Origin: Dyadobacter crusticola DSM 16708
Lineage (GTDB): Bacteria > Bacteroidota > Bacteroidia > Cytophagales > Spirosomataceae
DNA: 64,000 bases
Direction of reading: 5' to 3'
NCBI RefSeq assembly: GCF_000701505.1
Contig: NZ_JNJB01000005.1
Span: 310,001 to 374,000 of the forward strand
The translations under genes were made by a program, and so were the position numbers. Every line of letters starts with the position of its first letter. The first letter of the stretch is position 1. Shown here one piece after another: positions 17,129 through 26,029 of this stretch. The notes beneath the pieces were generated by a model. The model saw only the letters and a list, made by a program, of their open reading frames with translations, had not been told where the DNA came from and searched no databases.

Positions 17129-17611
17129 ATGGAAAAAGACGAACGAAAAAAGCTGGTCGCCGAGCTTCAATCCCTGATACAAAATGGCAATGCACACGTG
17201 ACACTTTGGGATGCGGTGGCCGACTTACCAGCCGAATTACGCGGGGTAACACCTGAAAATCTGCCTTACAGTATCTGGCAGCTGGTGGAGCACCTCCGCA
17301 TTGCACAAAAAGACATTCTTGATTTCTCTGCGTCTGACGATTACCAGGAAATTGAATGGCCGAAAGACTACTGGACTGAACCGCTGGATACTGTAAGCGA
17401 CGAGCAATGGAATACCGCATTGGAACAGATCAAAGCGGATCAACAGACATTCCTGGACTTACTTCATGACGACGGCCGGGATCTGTTTGCCGCATTTCCC
17501 TGGGGTACGGGGCAGAATCTGCTTCGGGAAGCAATGCTGATCGCGGATCATAATGCTTACCACACCGCCGAGATCGTGGTACTCCGAAGGATCCTGAATG
17601 CCTGGCATTGA
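17129..17611 (+). CDS. DinB-family protein
   Basis: A four-helix-bundle protein of the DinB/YfiT metal-binding superfamily. The metal-ligand His pattern is visible: WQLVEHLRIAQKDIL near residue 55 and DHNAYHTAEIVVLRR near residue 145. No signal peptide is present, so it is cytosolic. Family members include thiol-dependent S-transferases and stress proteins, but most remain uncharacterised. Its 160 residues are typical. It lies alone on this strand between two exported sugar-enzyme genes, ends 4 bases from the convergent DUF1080 gene, and shows no obvious functional link to them. Confidence 0.85.
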   Translation: MEKDERKKLVAELQSLIQNGNAHVTLWDAVADLPAELRGVTPENLPYSIWQLVEHLRIAQKDILDFSASDDYQEIEWPKDYWTEPLDTVSDEQWNTALEQIKADQQTFLDLLHDDGRDLFAAFPWGTGQNLLREAMLIADHNAYHTAEIVVLRRILNAWH

Positions 17612-17614
17612 GTT

Positions 17615-18253
17615 TCAAAGTTCCTCGATCCAGATGTCTTTAAAGTAAACTTTGGCTTTGCCGCCGCCGTGTATCTGCAAACCGATAATCCCTTTTTGCG
17701 GAATGGACTTGTCCGGCTCGGTATAATCGACTGTTTGCATTCCGTTCAGGAACAGCTGTATTCGGCCATTCCGGCTGCGCACTTCGTAGTCGTTCCATTC
17801 ATTTGGTTTCAGGATCTTCTTTATCAGCGCGGAGTCAGGAGCGATCAGCGTTTTGTTACGGCGCGATTCGTCATATAAACTCGCCCAAAACTTATCGCCC
17901 AGATCAGCCTGGTAACCTATCATTTCATAATCAGGCTCTTTGGCCCGTACACTGTGGAACTGAACACCTGAATTGATGAAGCCTTCGTTGCCCGTCAGCT
18001 TGAACTTAACTTTGAGATCGAAGTTGCCATAAGGCTTTTTGGTACACAAAAACTCATTGTGTGGTACCGTTTCGGCAAGTGAGCCGCCCGTAATGGCGCC
18101 GTCTTCTATCTTCCAGGTTTTGACGGTATCTCCTTCCCAGCCATTGAATGTGCTTCCGTCAAAAAGCGATACTGGTTTCTTTTCAGGTGCGATCATGCAG
18201 CCTACGAAAAGAAGTGCAGCAGCAGCAAGCGGGTATAATGCTCTTTTTAACAT
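17615..18253 (-). CDS. DUF1080 (3-keto-disaccharide hydrolase family) lipoprotein
   Basis: A periplasmic concanavalin-like beta-sandwich of the family now called 3-keto-disaccharide hydrolase. The ATG at 18253 gives a lipoprotein signal with LLFVGC (Cys19); a TTG further upstream would only add residues ahead of it. The domain begins with VSLFDGSTFNGWEG and shows WKIEDGAITGG, YGNFDLKVKFKL, NSGVQFHS and LKPNEWNDYEVRSRNGRI, then VDYTEPD and GIIGLQIHGGG, all in the order usual for DUF1080. Members of this family cleave glycosides after oxidation at C3, so it is a natural partner of the nearby Gfo/Idh/MocA enzyme. Partnership is inferred from proximity. Confidence 0.9.
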   Translation of the reverse strand: MLKRALYPLAAAALLFVGCMIAPEKKPVSLFDGSTFNGWEGDTVKTWKIEDGAITGGSLAETVPHNEFLCTKKPYGNFDLKVKFKLTGNEGFINSGVQFHSVRAKEPDYEMIGYQADLGDKFWASLYDESRRNKTLIAPDSALIKKILKPNEWNDYEVRSRNGRIQLFLNGMQTVDYTEPDKSIPQKGIIGLQIHGGGKAKVYFKDIWIEEL

Positions 18254-18286
18254 AGCAACGTGATTTTTTTCGGTTTTTGAAATCCA

Positions 18287-18294
18287 CAAATGTA
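18287..18294 (-). promoter_or_regulatory. Candidate -7 box of the DUF1080 gene
   Basis: On the minus strand the sequence is TACATTTG, an exact match to TAnnTTTG, giving a leader of about 27 bases before the ATG at 18253. A -33 element is not obvious. Confidence 0.4.
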
Positions 18295-18484
18295 AAAGCC
18301 ACGTACACTTAGGCTATACTATCACGATATTGCAGAAGTGTAATCGCGTTTTAGTGCAGGTGGTTGCAGACCTTGAATAAATTCTGTTCGCAACCAACTT
18401 GACTGCATTTACCCAGTTTGTATTTTTACCAAAAGTAAGATTGCTCCTGAGCGGCAACACTGCATTTTTAGCATTTGAATTCCT

Positions 18485-20890
18485 ATGATTGACACCTTTA
18501 ACAGCCAAACAAACGATCTGTTGGTTGCTGCAGAACGTTTTGAACTTGTTGCAAAGGCTACCCACGACGTAATCTGGGATTGGGACCTGGAAAATAACAC
18601 GGTTTGGTGGAATGAAGGAATGGCCCAGATCTTCGGGCACACTCCTGAAAGTCTGGAAAGCGGCTCCGACTCCTGGTATAAAAACATTCACCCGGAGGAT
18701 CAGGAAAGGATTGTAAAAAGAATTAACGAGGTTATCGAAAACGGCGGGTCCAAATGGTCCGACTATTACCGGTTCAGGAAAGCAGACGGCACCTATGCCC
18801 ACGTGCACGACCGGGCTTATACTATTCAGAAAAACGGTAAGGCAGTTCGGATGGTAGGCTCCATGATGGACATTACCGAGCAGCTCAGACTGGAAGATGC
18901 GCGACGGGAAAGTGAAGAAAGCTTGAAGTTCGCTTTGGACGCAGCGGACCTGGGAACATGGAATTTTGACCCGGTAAGCCAGAGGATCGTAGCAAATGAG
19001 CGCTGTAAGGAGCTTTACGGAAGTCCGGACGATGAAGAATTCGAATCAGGCCAGATCTTTAAATACATTCACCCCGACGATTTGCCGACAGTCATGGAAG
19101 CGGTAGGCGCCGCTTTGGACCCGCAGATACGCGCACCTTACGAAGTACGCTACCGTACAATCGGCGCGAAGGATAAAGTATTGCGGTGGCTGCATTGCAG
19201 GGGGCAGGCCTATTTTACACCCGAAGGCACCACTTACCGTTTCGCAGGGATAACCAGGGAAATTACAGAAGAAGTAATCAGGCAGGAGAAAATCAGCTGG
19301 GCTGACAAACAGGCTGCTATGAGCATTGAAGGCTCCGGCGCCGGCTCCTTCCTGGTTGATCGTGACACGGATGAAATCATCTACTCACCTACTATGGCGC
19401 GGATCCTGACCGGCCAGGAAAACAGACAAATTACGAGAAGTCTTTTCATCGATCACGTTCATCCGGAGGATAAGGCTATTCGTGAAGAGGCCTACAAAGT
19501 AGCCGCGCAAACGGGCGAGCTAAGGTATGAGGCGCGGTTTATCTGGGTGGATAAGTCCATTCACTGGGTGCGTGTTATCGGACAATATCTATTTGACAGT
19601 GAAGGAAAAACTACTGCGCTTTCGGGGATTGTGATGGATATCTCTGACCGGATCAATTCGGAGCTGCGGCTGCGTACGAGCGAGGAGCATCTGCGAACGC
19701 TGATCGCCCAGGCGCCCGTGGCAACCACTTTATTTGTCGGCCCGGAATTCATCATTGATTTACCCAACGCGGCAATGCTCAAACTATGGGGCAAAGGAGA
19801 GTCTGTCATTGGCAAACCGTTAAGAGAAGCATTGCCGGAACTTAAAGACGAGTCGTTTCTATCCATTCTAGAAAAAATCTATACGACAGGAGAAGCATAT
19901 TCCGAACAGGGGGCACGCGGCGAAATTATGGTAGACGGTGTTTTGCAGACGTTTTACTACGATTATACCTACAAACCCCTGAGAAACGCAAAAGGTGAAA
20001 TTTACGCGATACTCGATATGGCGGTAGATGTAACCGAGCAGGTAAAGTCCAGGCAGGCACTGGAAAAAAGTGAGGAAAGATACCGGCAGCTGGCCAGCGA
20101 GCTTGAAGGCAGAGTGCAGCAGCGGACAGCAGAACTGAACCAGACGAATGCGGAACTGATCAATTCAAACAACAATTTGCAGCAGTTTGCGTACGCTGCC
20201 AGTCACGATATGCAGGAGCCGCTGCGCAAAATCCAGTCTTTCGGATCGCGCCTGCAAATGCTTTATGCGAAGGAACTCGATGAGAATGGAGCATTTATGC
20301 TTAACCGCATTCAGGATGCTTCCAAAAGAATGTCCGTGATGATCGACGATTTGCTCGCTTATTCGCGTCTTGCTACCCGCGATTCGGAGCTGACTGCCGT
20401 GAACCTTAAAGGAATTGTAAACAACGTGCTGGCGGATCTGGAAATATCCATTCAGGAGCATGAAACCGAGATTATCGTCAATGAAATGCCCGAGGTACAC
20501 GGCAATGCATTGCAGCTGACCCAGTTGTTGCAAAACCTGATAAGTAATGCGATCAAGTACCGCAAAACCGATGTGCCTTCGCGAATAGAACTGTCGTACA
20601 GAGACGCCACGGATGCCGAAATTTCCGCTATTCCGAAAGTACTTGAAGACCATGGTTACATAAGGCTGGAAGTCTCCGACAATGGAATCGGCTTCGACGA
20701 AATCCATCTCGACCGTATTTTCCAGATGTTCCAGCGCCTGCATGGCCGCAGCGAATTTTCAGGATCCGGAATTGGGCTTGCTTTGTGTAAAAAGGTTGCC
20801 CAGAACCATCACGGCTACATTACCGCAACGAGCACAGTAGGTTTCGGCTCGACTTTCATCGTGTTTTTACCAAAATCATCAGGGATGTAA
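18485..20890 (+). CDS. Soluble four-PAS sensor histidine kinase
   Basis: A cytosolic signalling kinase with no membrane segment. Four PAS domains are visible at about residues 12-135, 142-262, 275-390 and 402-520. The first three show the PAS_3/PAC pattern (HPEDQERI, HPDDLPTV, HPEDKAIR) and each ends in a DITEQ-like linker. A short coiled coil leads to the HisKA domain with phospho-acceptor His574 in AASHDMQEPLRKI. The HATPase domain has NLISNAIKYRK, VSDNGIGF and GSGIGLALCKK. It is an orphan: no response regulator gene adjoins it. It ends in a hairpin shared with the convergent gene. Confidence 0.95.
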   Translation: MIDTFNSQTNDLLVAAERFELVAKATHDVIWDWDLENNTVWWNEGMAQIFGHTPESLESGSDSWYKNIHPEDQERIVKRINEVIENGGSKWSDYYRFRKADGTYAHVHDRAYTIQKNGKAVRMVGSMMDITEQLRLEDARRESEESLKFALDAADLGTWNFDPVSQRIVANERCKELYGSPDDEEFESGQIFKYIHPDDLPTVMEAVGAALDPQIRAPYEVRYRTIGAKDKVLRWLHCRGQAYFTPEGTTYRFAGITREITEEVIRQEKISWADKQAAMSIEGSGAGSFLVDRDTDEIIYSPTMARILTGQENRQITRSLFIDHVHPEDKAIREEAYKVAAQTGELRYEARFIWVDKSIHWVRVIGQYLFDSEGKTTALSGIVMDISDRINSELRLRTSEEHLRTLIAQAPVATTLFVGPEFIIDLPNAAMLKLWGKGESVIGKPLREALPELKDESFLSILEKIYTTGEAYSEQGARGEIMVDGVLQTFYYDYTYKPLRNAKGEIYAILDMAVDVTEQVKSRQALEKSEERYRQLASELEGRVQQRTAELNQTNAELINSNNNLQQFAYAASHDMQEPLRKIQSFGSRLQMLYAKELDENGAFMLNRIQDASKRMSVMIDDLLAYSRLATRDSELTAVNLKGIVNNVLADLEISIQEHETEIIVNEMPEVHGNALQLTQLLQNLISNAIKYRKTDVPSRIELSYRDATDAEISAIPKVLEDHGYIRLEVSDNGIGFDEIHLDRIFQMFQRLHGRSEFSGSGIGLALCKKVAQNHHGYITATSTVGFGSTFIVFLPKSSGM

Positions 20891-20912
20891 AGCTGCTTTA
20901 CCAGCAGCTTTA
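20888..20912. terminator. Bidirectional terminator overlapping both stop codons
   Basis: TAAAGCTGCT and AGCAGCTTTA form a perfect 10-bp stem with a 5-base loop. The TAA of the kinase is the first arm's start and the convergent acetyltransferase stop lies in the other arm. A T-rich stretch follows on the plus strand. Confidence 0.75.
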
Positions 20913-21200
20913 CTTTTTCCAGATATCTTCAAACTGGTCCGGGTGGCGGCGGAATTGCAAATGCACGTACTCGCAGAGCGGCAGGACTTGCAGGCTTTCT
21001 TTTCTGGCGTAACTCACCATTTCATCGAACATTTGCTTTGCCATTCCCTTCCCTTCCAGTTCAGGATCGACTTCGGTGTGATAGACGGTAAGTACGGTAT
21101 CGCTGACGCCAATCACCATTTCTCCGACCTGCTTGCCACCGTCCTCCAAATAGAACGCGCCGCGCTTGCGGGCATCCAGCTTTAATTTTACTTCGCTCAT
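20910..21200 (-). CDS. GNAT-fold N-acetyltransferase (YjdJ-like)
   Basis: A very small acetyltransferase of the Acetyltransf_CG type. Features are YLEDGGKQVGEMVIGVSD, then VYHTEVDPELEGKGMAKQMFDEMVSYAR, which contains a minimal acetyl-CoA-binding motif (EGKGMAKQM). A conserved Cys in VLPLCEYV is at the usual place. Its 96 residues are normal for this minimal group. It starts 9 bases after the TIM-barrel gene stop and is likely its operon partner. The acceptor is unknown. Confidence 0.88.
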   Translation of the reverse strand: MSEVKLKLDARKRGAFYLEDGGKQVGEMVIGVSDTVLTVYHTEVDPELEGKGMAKQMFDEMVSYARKESLQVLPLCEYVHLQFRRHPDQFEDIWKK

Positions 21201-21209
21201 AGTGCCATG

Positions 21210-22127
21210 TTAAATGCCCTCCGCAACTTTCTTCATTTTAGCCAGGCCAGTTTTCGCTACCAGTAATGCATCCTGTGCGTAGTACCCCTGATTAAACACT
21301 TCGAAAGACAGGATCACGGGCTTTTCAGGATTTTTAAGGTTCTTCAATAAATCTTTTAATGGCGCTACGCCGTCTCCGGCATAAATGCGGTCTGCATCTG
21401 TGATGGTCTCGCGCGGCGGTGTTGCCGGGTAATCATTGATATGAAAAATCTCGACCAGCGGCTTGCCAACATCCTTTACACTATCCATGCCAGAGCCACC
21501 TTTATGCAAATGGTACACGTCCATCAACACTCTTGCAGACGGATGCGCGGCCTCCACGGCCACATACAGCAGCTCACCCACCCTGCTCAGGTTTTTAGAA
21601 AAGCCCCAAAGTTCGAGATGGGGCGTTACTCCGGTTTTTTCACCCAGTTCGAGAATGGCGCGGTAACGTTCGGCGACCCTTTTCAGATCGAGCGAGTCGC
21701 CGGTTGTGGCTCCCATCGGCGGCGCTGCCACGCGCGGACAACCGATTGCGGCCAACTGCTCCATTTCCATTTTAAGTTGTTCAAGGGCTTTCTCCCGGGT
21801 AGTATTATCGTCTACAATCCAGTGTGCAAAGCCGATTGCGTCCTCTACTTTCAAACCTAAATCCTTGATAATCGCGCTGGCTTCCTTCAATGAGCCGCCA
21901 CCTTTCAGGTAGTCCTGCAAAGTATTGATCCAGATCTCAACAGAACCATAACCCGCCTTCGAAGCTACTTCAAGCTCTTTGCGGAAGCCCAGCTTGTGCC
22001 CGCGCAACGTGCTCATATTGAGAGAATAGATAAACGGCTCCTTTTTTGCAGCAGCAGCGGCTTCAACAGGTAAAAGGCTTGTTCCGCTCACAGTCAGGAT
22101 AGAAGATAATGCTTCTCGGCGATTCAT
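21210..22127 (-). CDS. Tat-leader sugar phosphate isomerase/epimerase-like TIM-barrel protein
   Basis: A xylose-isomerase-like TIM barrel (AP endonuclease 2 family). The N-terminus is MNRREALSSILTVSGTSLL, a twin-arginine leader, so it is probably exported. Metal-ligand candidates are Glu in YGSVEIWIN, Glu in THLELWGF, Asp and His in VLMDVYHLHKGG, His and Asp in FHINDYPA and Glu in LSFEVFN. Homologues in periplasmic sugar clusters act as epimerases or lyases on keto-sugars. It is followed by a GNAT gene in the same operon. The substrate is not predictable from sequence alone. Confidence 0.86.
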   Translation of the reverse strand: MNRREALSSILTVSGTSLLPVEAAAAAKKEPFIYSLNMSTLRGHKLGFRKELEVASKAGYGSVEIWINTLQDYLKGGGSLKEASAIIKDLGLKVEDAIGFAHWIVDDNTTREKALEQLKMEMEQLAAIGCPRVAAPPMGATTGDSLDLKRVAERYRAILELGEKTGVTPHLELWGFSKNLSRVGELLYVAVEAAHPSARVLMDVYHLHKGGSGMDSVKDVGKPLVEIFHINDYPATPPRETITDADRIYAGDGVAPLKDLLKNLKNPEKPVILSFEVFNQGYYAQDALLVAKTGLAKMKKVAEGI

Positions 22128-22244
22128 AAAATGTCTTGAATTGGGATAACTGGTTTAGTTGGTAAAGATGCGCGCGGGATTTTTTTACCGCAAGAAGCCT
22201 GAATATTCGCCGCTTGTTCGCGGATCTTGAAGACTAGGCGCGTC

Positions 22245-22580
22245 CTAAGCAAGAGCCAGGTGAATCAACAAGGCCCTGTTCACTTCCTCCATTCTCACCT
22301 TTGTAATTGCACCTAATCGTTCACGAATGCGCATCTTATCGATAGTTCTGATCTGATTCGCCTTAATTTTTGAATCGTTTTTCAGACCTCCTTCTGATGA
22401 CAGAAGTTTAACCTCAAAAGGATAAATCTTTGCAGTACTCGAAGTAATGGGGAGTATGGTAAGTGTCGACCCATACTCATTGTTTATGTCGTTTGAAACA
22501 ATGAGTACAGGTCGTATTTTGGCAATTTCGCTTCCTATAACGGGATTCAAATCTGCCCAGTAGATTTCGCCGCGCAGCAT
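22245..22580 (-). CDS. MazF/PemK-family toxin (endoribonuclease)
   Basis: The 111-residue toxin of a type II toxin-antitoxin pair. Family features are the opening RGEIYWADLNPVIGSEIAK, then IRPVLIVSND, TLTILPITSS and the KANQIRTIDKMRI strand, where the Arg and Thr expected of the RNase active site are present. The ATG follows the antitoxin stop with no gap (TAAATG), so translation is probably coupled. As with other MazF proteins, it would cut mRNA when unopposed. No frameshift or missing residue is visible, so it is likely functional. Confidence 0.92.
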   Translation of the reverse strand: MLRGEIYWADLNPVIGSEIAKIRPVLIVSNDINNEYGSTLTILPITSSTAKIYPFEVKLLSSEGGLKNDSKIKANQIRTIDKMRIRERLGAITKVRMEEVNRALLIHLALA

Positions 22581-22802
22581 TTACAAATTTCTCGGATCAG
22601 ATGGCGCATATTCCAGGCTGATTTCGAGATCCTCCTCTGCTGTGGCCTGATAACCTTCTTTTAGAAGACCGTTTATATCGCTAATTTTCTCACGCGCTAT
22701 TTTTTCCTTAAGCGCTTCGCCTGCGTACACAGCTCCCTGCTTGTTAGCACGCTGGATATATTCAAAATCTGAATCTGAAATAGTGATCTGTAAAGTTTTC
22801 AT
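22581..22802 (-). CDS. Antitoxin of the MazF-type module
   Basis: A 73-residue acidic protein upstream of and abutting the MazF gene. The ATG at 22802 (MKTLQITISDSDFEYIQ) is preferred; another in-frame ATG nine codons upstream at 22829 is possible. The N-terminal ITISDSDFEYIQR stretch could form a ribbon-helix-helix-like DNA-binding element, and the acidic tail (TAEEDLEISLEYAPSD) probably wraps the toxin. It is identified by position, size and composition rather than by a strong family motif. Confidence 0.8.
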   Translation of the reverse strand: MKTLQITISDSDFEYIQRANKQGAVYAGEALKEKIAREKISDINGLLKEGYQATAEEDLEISLEYAPSDPRNL

Positions 22803-22866
22803 GTGTGTAGTTTTTTCGAAAATAACCATTATTGCTTTAACAACAAGCCTGGTTGGCTTCGAAAGC

Positions 22867-24024
22867 TTAATACTTCATCAGCAAAGTCAGCAATTTTCGG
22901 TCGAGCTTTTGTCCGTGCCAATCTTCATACGCCACGTCCTCGCGACCAGAGTTGAGCAGACCAAAATCCCCGGAAAACTCCCACAATGCGTACCCGATTC
23001 CGTGTGAGCTGAGGATATCCAGCACATCACCAAACCAGGCAAGAAAAACAGGATGCGGCGTCTTGTTAAAAGCGCCGCTTTCGCCACAATGCACCCCTAC
23101 TCCCTTGTTGACCAGTTCTATCCAGGGCTGGTAAAATTTTTCGAGCATTTCGCGTCCGAGGTATTGCTCTCCCACTTGCCCGGGCCACTTCGGCTCAGGT
23201 GCTTTATCGGGATCTTTCATCGCCCAGGGCGCTTTGTAATGTGAGATAATGCCCGGGTGATATCCGCGACAGCTTTGCGCGATGTCGAGGTCGGCGAGCT
23301 CCGGAACTACATTGGAGCCTCCGTTATTCCCATCGGCCACAATCAGGTGATTCGGATTTTCTTTTCTGATCGCCTGCTGCGCGCCTATTGCCACTTTCCT
23401 GTAAATATCACCAGGTACCGCCGAGCGTTTTGAATGCTGGTCATTCATATCTTCCCGCATGCTGGGCTCATTGAGCAGGTCGAAGCTGATCTTCTTGGAA
23501 GATGTATTTTTGTACCTTTTCGCCCACATATTCCAGTGGAAGTAAAATGCCTCCTGCGCTTTCTGGTCGCTCCAAAGGTTATACGGCTCGTGAAAACCTG
23601 CATTAATGCAATAACCAGGTGCGCGGTGGAGATTCAGGCTCACGTGCATATTGTACTTGTGGCCCAATGCGACAAGCTGATCAATTTTCTCAACCTGCCT
23701 TTCGTCTATGCTATATACTTCTTCCGGGGTTATATGCCGGCTGCGGTCGAATTTGATATAATAAGGATACGCGATGGGAATGCGTATAAAATCAAATCCC
23801 CAGTCGCTCATCCATTTGAGCTGCTCTTCCGTAGTTGGCTTGCGCTGCTTGTCAGGATCGGGACCGAAAAAGTCGAGCAGATTGAAGCCTTTCCATTTGG
23901 GCAGCTTGTTTTTGGCCAGCTGCTTTTCTGCCAGCGCGAAGCCGCCTGGCATTGCCATGCCGGGCATCGCCATGCCGGCGGCTGCTATCATACTTGTATT
24001 TTTAATGAATATCCTGCGATGCAT
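22867..24024 (-). CDS. Glycoside hydrolase family 5 (cellulase-like), twin-arginine leader
   Basis: An exported beta-glycanase with a GH5 TIM barrel. The ATG at 24024 gives HRRIFIKNTSMIAAAG, a leader with a twin arginine; an upstream TTG would only extend it. The catalytic acid/base is Glu186 in LLNEPSM and the nucleophile is Glu315 in HCGESGAF. WKGFNLLDFF, GFDFIRIPIAYPYY and LNLHRAPGYCI are further GH5 signatures. The leader contains a tandem MAMPG-MAMPG duplication. The enzyme could act on beta-1,4 or beta-1,3 glucans; specificity is not clear. Tat export is unusual for a hydrolase without a cofactor. Confidence 0.9.
   Translation of the reverse strand: MHRRIFIKNTSMIAAAGMAMPGMAMPGGFALAEKQLAKNKLPKWKGFNLLDFFGPDPDKQRKPTTEEQLKWMSDWGFDFIRIPIAYPYYIKFDRSRHITPEEVYSIDERQVEKIDQLVALGHKYNMHVSLNLHRAPGYCINAGFHEPYNLWSDQKAQEAFYFHWNMWAKRYKNTSSKKISFDLLNEPSMREDMNDQHSKRSAVPGDIYRKVAIGAQQAIRKENPNHLIVADGNNGGSNVVPELADLDIAQSCRGYHPGIISHYKAPWAMKDPDKAPEPKWPGQVGEQYLGREMLEKFYQPWIELVNKGVGVHCGESGAFNKTPHPVFLAWFGDVLDILSSHGIGYALWEFSGDFGLLNSGREDVAYEDWHGQKLDRKLLTLLMKY
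23944..23973. repeat. Tandem 15-bp duplication in the GH5 leader
   Basis: Two 15-base units differing at two positions encode MAMPG twice within the export leader of the GH5 protein. The duplication keeps the reading frame. Confidence 0.85.
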
Positions 24025-24074
24025 TGCTAAGCTATCTTGATGTACTTTGTTAAAATACAACAGGCAGCAGGTTT

Positions 24075-26018
24075 TTACTGTTTTTCCCGGGTGTGTATTG
24101 TGCCGGAAAATGTGTAGCCAGTTCTTCCTTTGTAGTTATAAACCATCTCTGTACCTGGCTCGGTCAGATACTTTTCTCTGATCTTCCTCTGAATGTCAGC
24201 GGGTTGTTCTACTCCATTGACTATAAACCCGGAGCTGGATAGAATATAGGACAGGTTTTTGGTATCCTGGATCACGCCCATTTTAAGTAAATCGTCGATA
24301 AGCGAAGCCTGTTTTTTCTCGTATTCTCCGCGTGTTTTTTCAGCCGCCTGTCGCATTACCTCAGCCGTTTTGCGGTTTTGCTCGGCCTGCTCGCGCAGCT
24401 TGTCAGCTTCTTTGCGCAGCTGTTCAGCCTGCTCCCGCATTACATCCGCCTGCTTCCGCAACTGCTCCGCGTTCGCGCGATTCTGTTCAGCCTCTATCTG
24501 AACAGCCTTTGCGTGCTGGCGGTGCTTGTCAGCTTCCGCCCGGCTTTGCTCGGCTTCTAAACGGACTTTTTCTGCTTCTCTCCGGTGCACAGCAGCTTCT
24601 GCCCGCATTTCTTCCGCTTTCGCACGTTGTATCTCCGCTTTCTTGTGTTCTTCCCGAATTTTTGACTCGATTTTCGAGATGTCACTTTCGTACTTTCCAT
24701 ACTCGCTGGCCGGTACCTCTTTACCATCTACATCCAGCGAAACAATCTTTCCATTCTTCTTTACGATTTCATAACGCTTTCCGCCAACGTGAACATCATA
24801 GGTAGAAACACCCTCCGTCGGCGTATATACGTTGGCGGAATGGATCTGAATAGACTCCTGCTTTTTCTTCTTTGGCAATGTGTCCATCGCAGCGACAGGT
24901 TGTTGCACCGGAACCAGTGCGGATGCTGGCTCCGAATAAATGCGCTGATGATCCTTAACAGACCGGCCGCTGGCTGGCGATTTAGGTGAAATGGCTGCCG
25001 ACAAGGCAATTGCCGCTACCAGGCTAACTGAAACAAACACTTTTTCCATGGCATCAAGAGATTTATTGTTGTGATTGATAATGCGTTTGATCCGGTTGAG
25101 CAAGTGGTTTTTCTTTCCTGCAAAAGCCACCTGCGCAAGGTTAACGGAAAGGTTATATTCCTGAAACGACACCAGTGCGTGAACAAAAGAGGTTTTGTTT
25201 TCCATTACCTCAATGGCGAGGTCGTCGCAGCAATGCTCGCGTTCTTCCCTGATCAGGTAGGAAATCCAGAGAAGCGCCGGGTTGAAAAAATAAATATTCT
25301 CACAAAAGATCTGGATCAGGTTCACCAGATAGTCACGCCGGCGTATATGTGCCAATTCGTGCATCAAAATGGCCTCAACCTGCGCTGCCGGCATTCCCGC
25401 CAGCATTCCCAAAGGAACCAGTACAATCGGCGTCAAATGGCCGATCACCATAGGAACTGATACACATTCAGACTCGAGAAATTGAATTCGCTGAGTAATG
25501 CCCAATTTTCTTGATAAGTCAGCAAAAACATCCTTCCAGTGATTTGAAGGTGCGTGAAGGCCTGTTTTCCGGAGCTTCTTCAAATGCATTAAACCCGCAG
25601 TGGCCCGGGCACTTTTCCAGAGAAAGACAAGCAGCCAGATCGCCAGGATAGTAGAAGCATGCCGACTGCAGAAATCCGTCAAATCGGAGCTCAACGAGTT
25701 CAGCTCAAATGAAGATCGGGTCCCGGCAATGTTAACCTCGGTCGCAGTAGCTGTGGAAATAAAGACGTTTCCCGTAATCTCCGTCTGGTTTTTAGGCAGG
25801 ATCAAAAAGAATGTAGCCGCATTGACTAGCAGCAGTCCACCCAGCAAAGCGACCAGCACATTATACCGGAAAACCGGGCGGCTTTTTCTGGTCAGCATCA
25901 GCAATCCACCAGCCAGAACAGCTGCAACAAGCCCTTGCCAGAGTGAATGAAGGAAAGTCAGGCATACCGCTTTAATCAGCTCGGTAAAGAAAGGTGTGTC
26001 TACAATTTCTAAATTCAT
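24075..26018 (-). CDS. BlaR1/MecR1-type M56 metallopeptidase with coiled-coil region
   Basis: A membrane-bound signalling protease that would inactivate the BlaI-type repressor encoded just upstream. The N-terminal part has hydrophobic helices (SLWQGLVAAVLAGGLLML, YNVLVALLGGLLLV, ILAIWLLVFLW). The zinc-binding motif is HELAH with His220, Glu221 and His224, and Glu in REEREHCCDDLA is a likely third ligand. Residues of about 450-570 form a striking heptad-repeat coiled coil (AEAxxxR units). The C-terminal 75 residues are unrecognised. There is no penicillin-binding sensor domain, so beta-lactam sensing is unlikely and the signal is unknown. The gene starts 11 bases after the repressor stop. Confidence 0.9.
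   Translation of the reverse strand: MNLEIVDTPFFTELIKAVCLTFLHSLWQGLVAAVLAGGLLMLTRKSRPVFRYNVLVALLGGLLLVNAATFFLILPKNQTEITGNVFISTATATEVNIAGTRSSFELNSLSSDLTDFCSRHASTILAIWLLVFLWKSARATAGLMHLKKLRKTGLHAPSNHWKDVFADLSRKLGITQRIQFLESECVSVPMVIGHLTPIVLVPLGMLAGMPAAQVEAILMHELAHIRRRDYLVNLIQIFCENIYFFNPALLWISYLIREEREHCCDDLAIEVMENKTSFVHALVSFQEYNLSVNLAQVAFAGKKNHLLNRIKRIINHNNKSLDAMEKVFVSVSLVAAIALSAAISPKSPASGRSVKDHQRIYSEPASALVPVQQPVAAMDTLPKKKKQESIQIHSANVYTPTEGVSTYDVHVGGKRYEIVKKNGKIVSLDVDGKEVPASEYGKYESDISKIESKIREEHKKAEIQRAKAEEMRAEAAVHRREAEKVRLEAEQSRAEADKHRQHAKAVQIEAEQNRANAEQLRKQADVMREQAEQLRKEADKLREQAEQNRKTAEVMRQAAEKTRGEYEKKQASLIDDLLKMGVIQDTKNLSYILSSSGFIVNGVEQPADIQRKIREKYLTEPGTEMVYNYKGRTGYTFSGTIHTREKQ
24305..24640. 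repeat. 21-bp periodic repeat encoding a coiled coil
   Basis: About sixteen degenerate 21-base units encode heptads rich in Ala, Glu and Arg within the M56 protein. On the plus strand the units share cores such as CAGCTTGTCAGCTTC and CAGCTGTTCAGCC. The repeat keeps the frame. Confidence 0.75.
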
Positions 26019-26029
26019 GGCTACCGGAT

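Noticed and set aside
24305-24640. Coiled-coil repeat in the M56 gene as a CRISPR or VNTR array
   Set aside because: The periodicity is 21 bases and in frame, the units are degenerate and there are no spacers; it encodes heptads.
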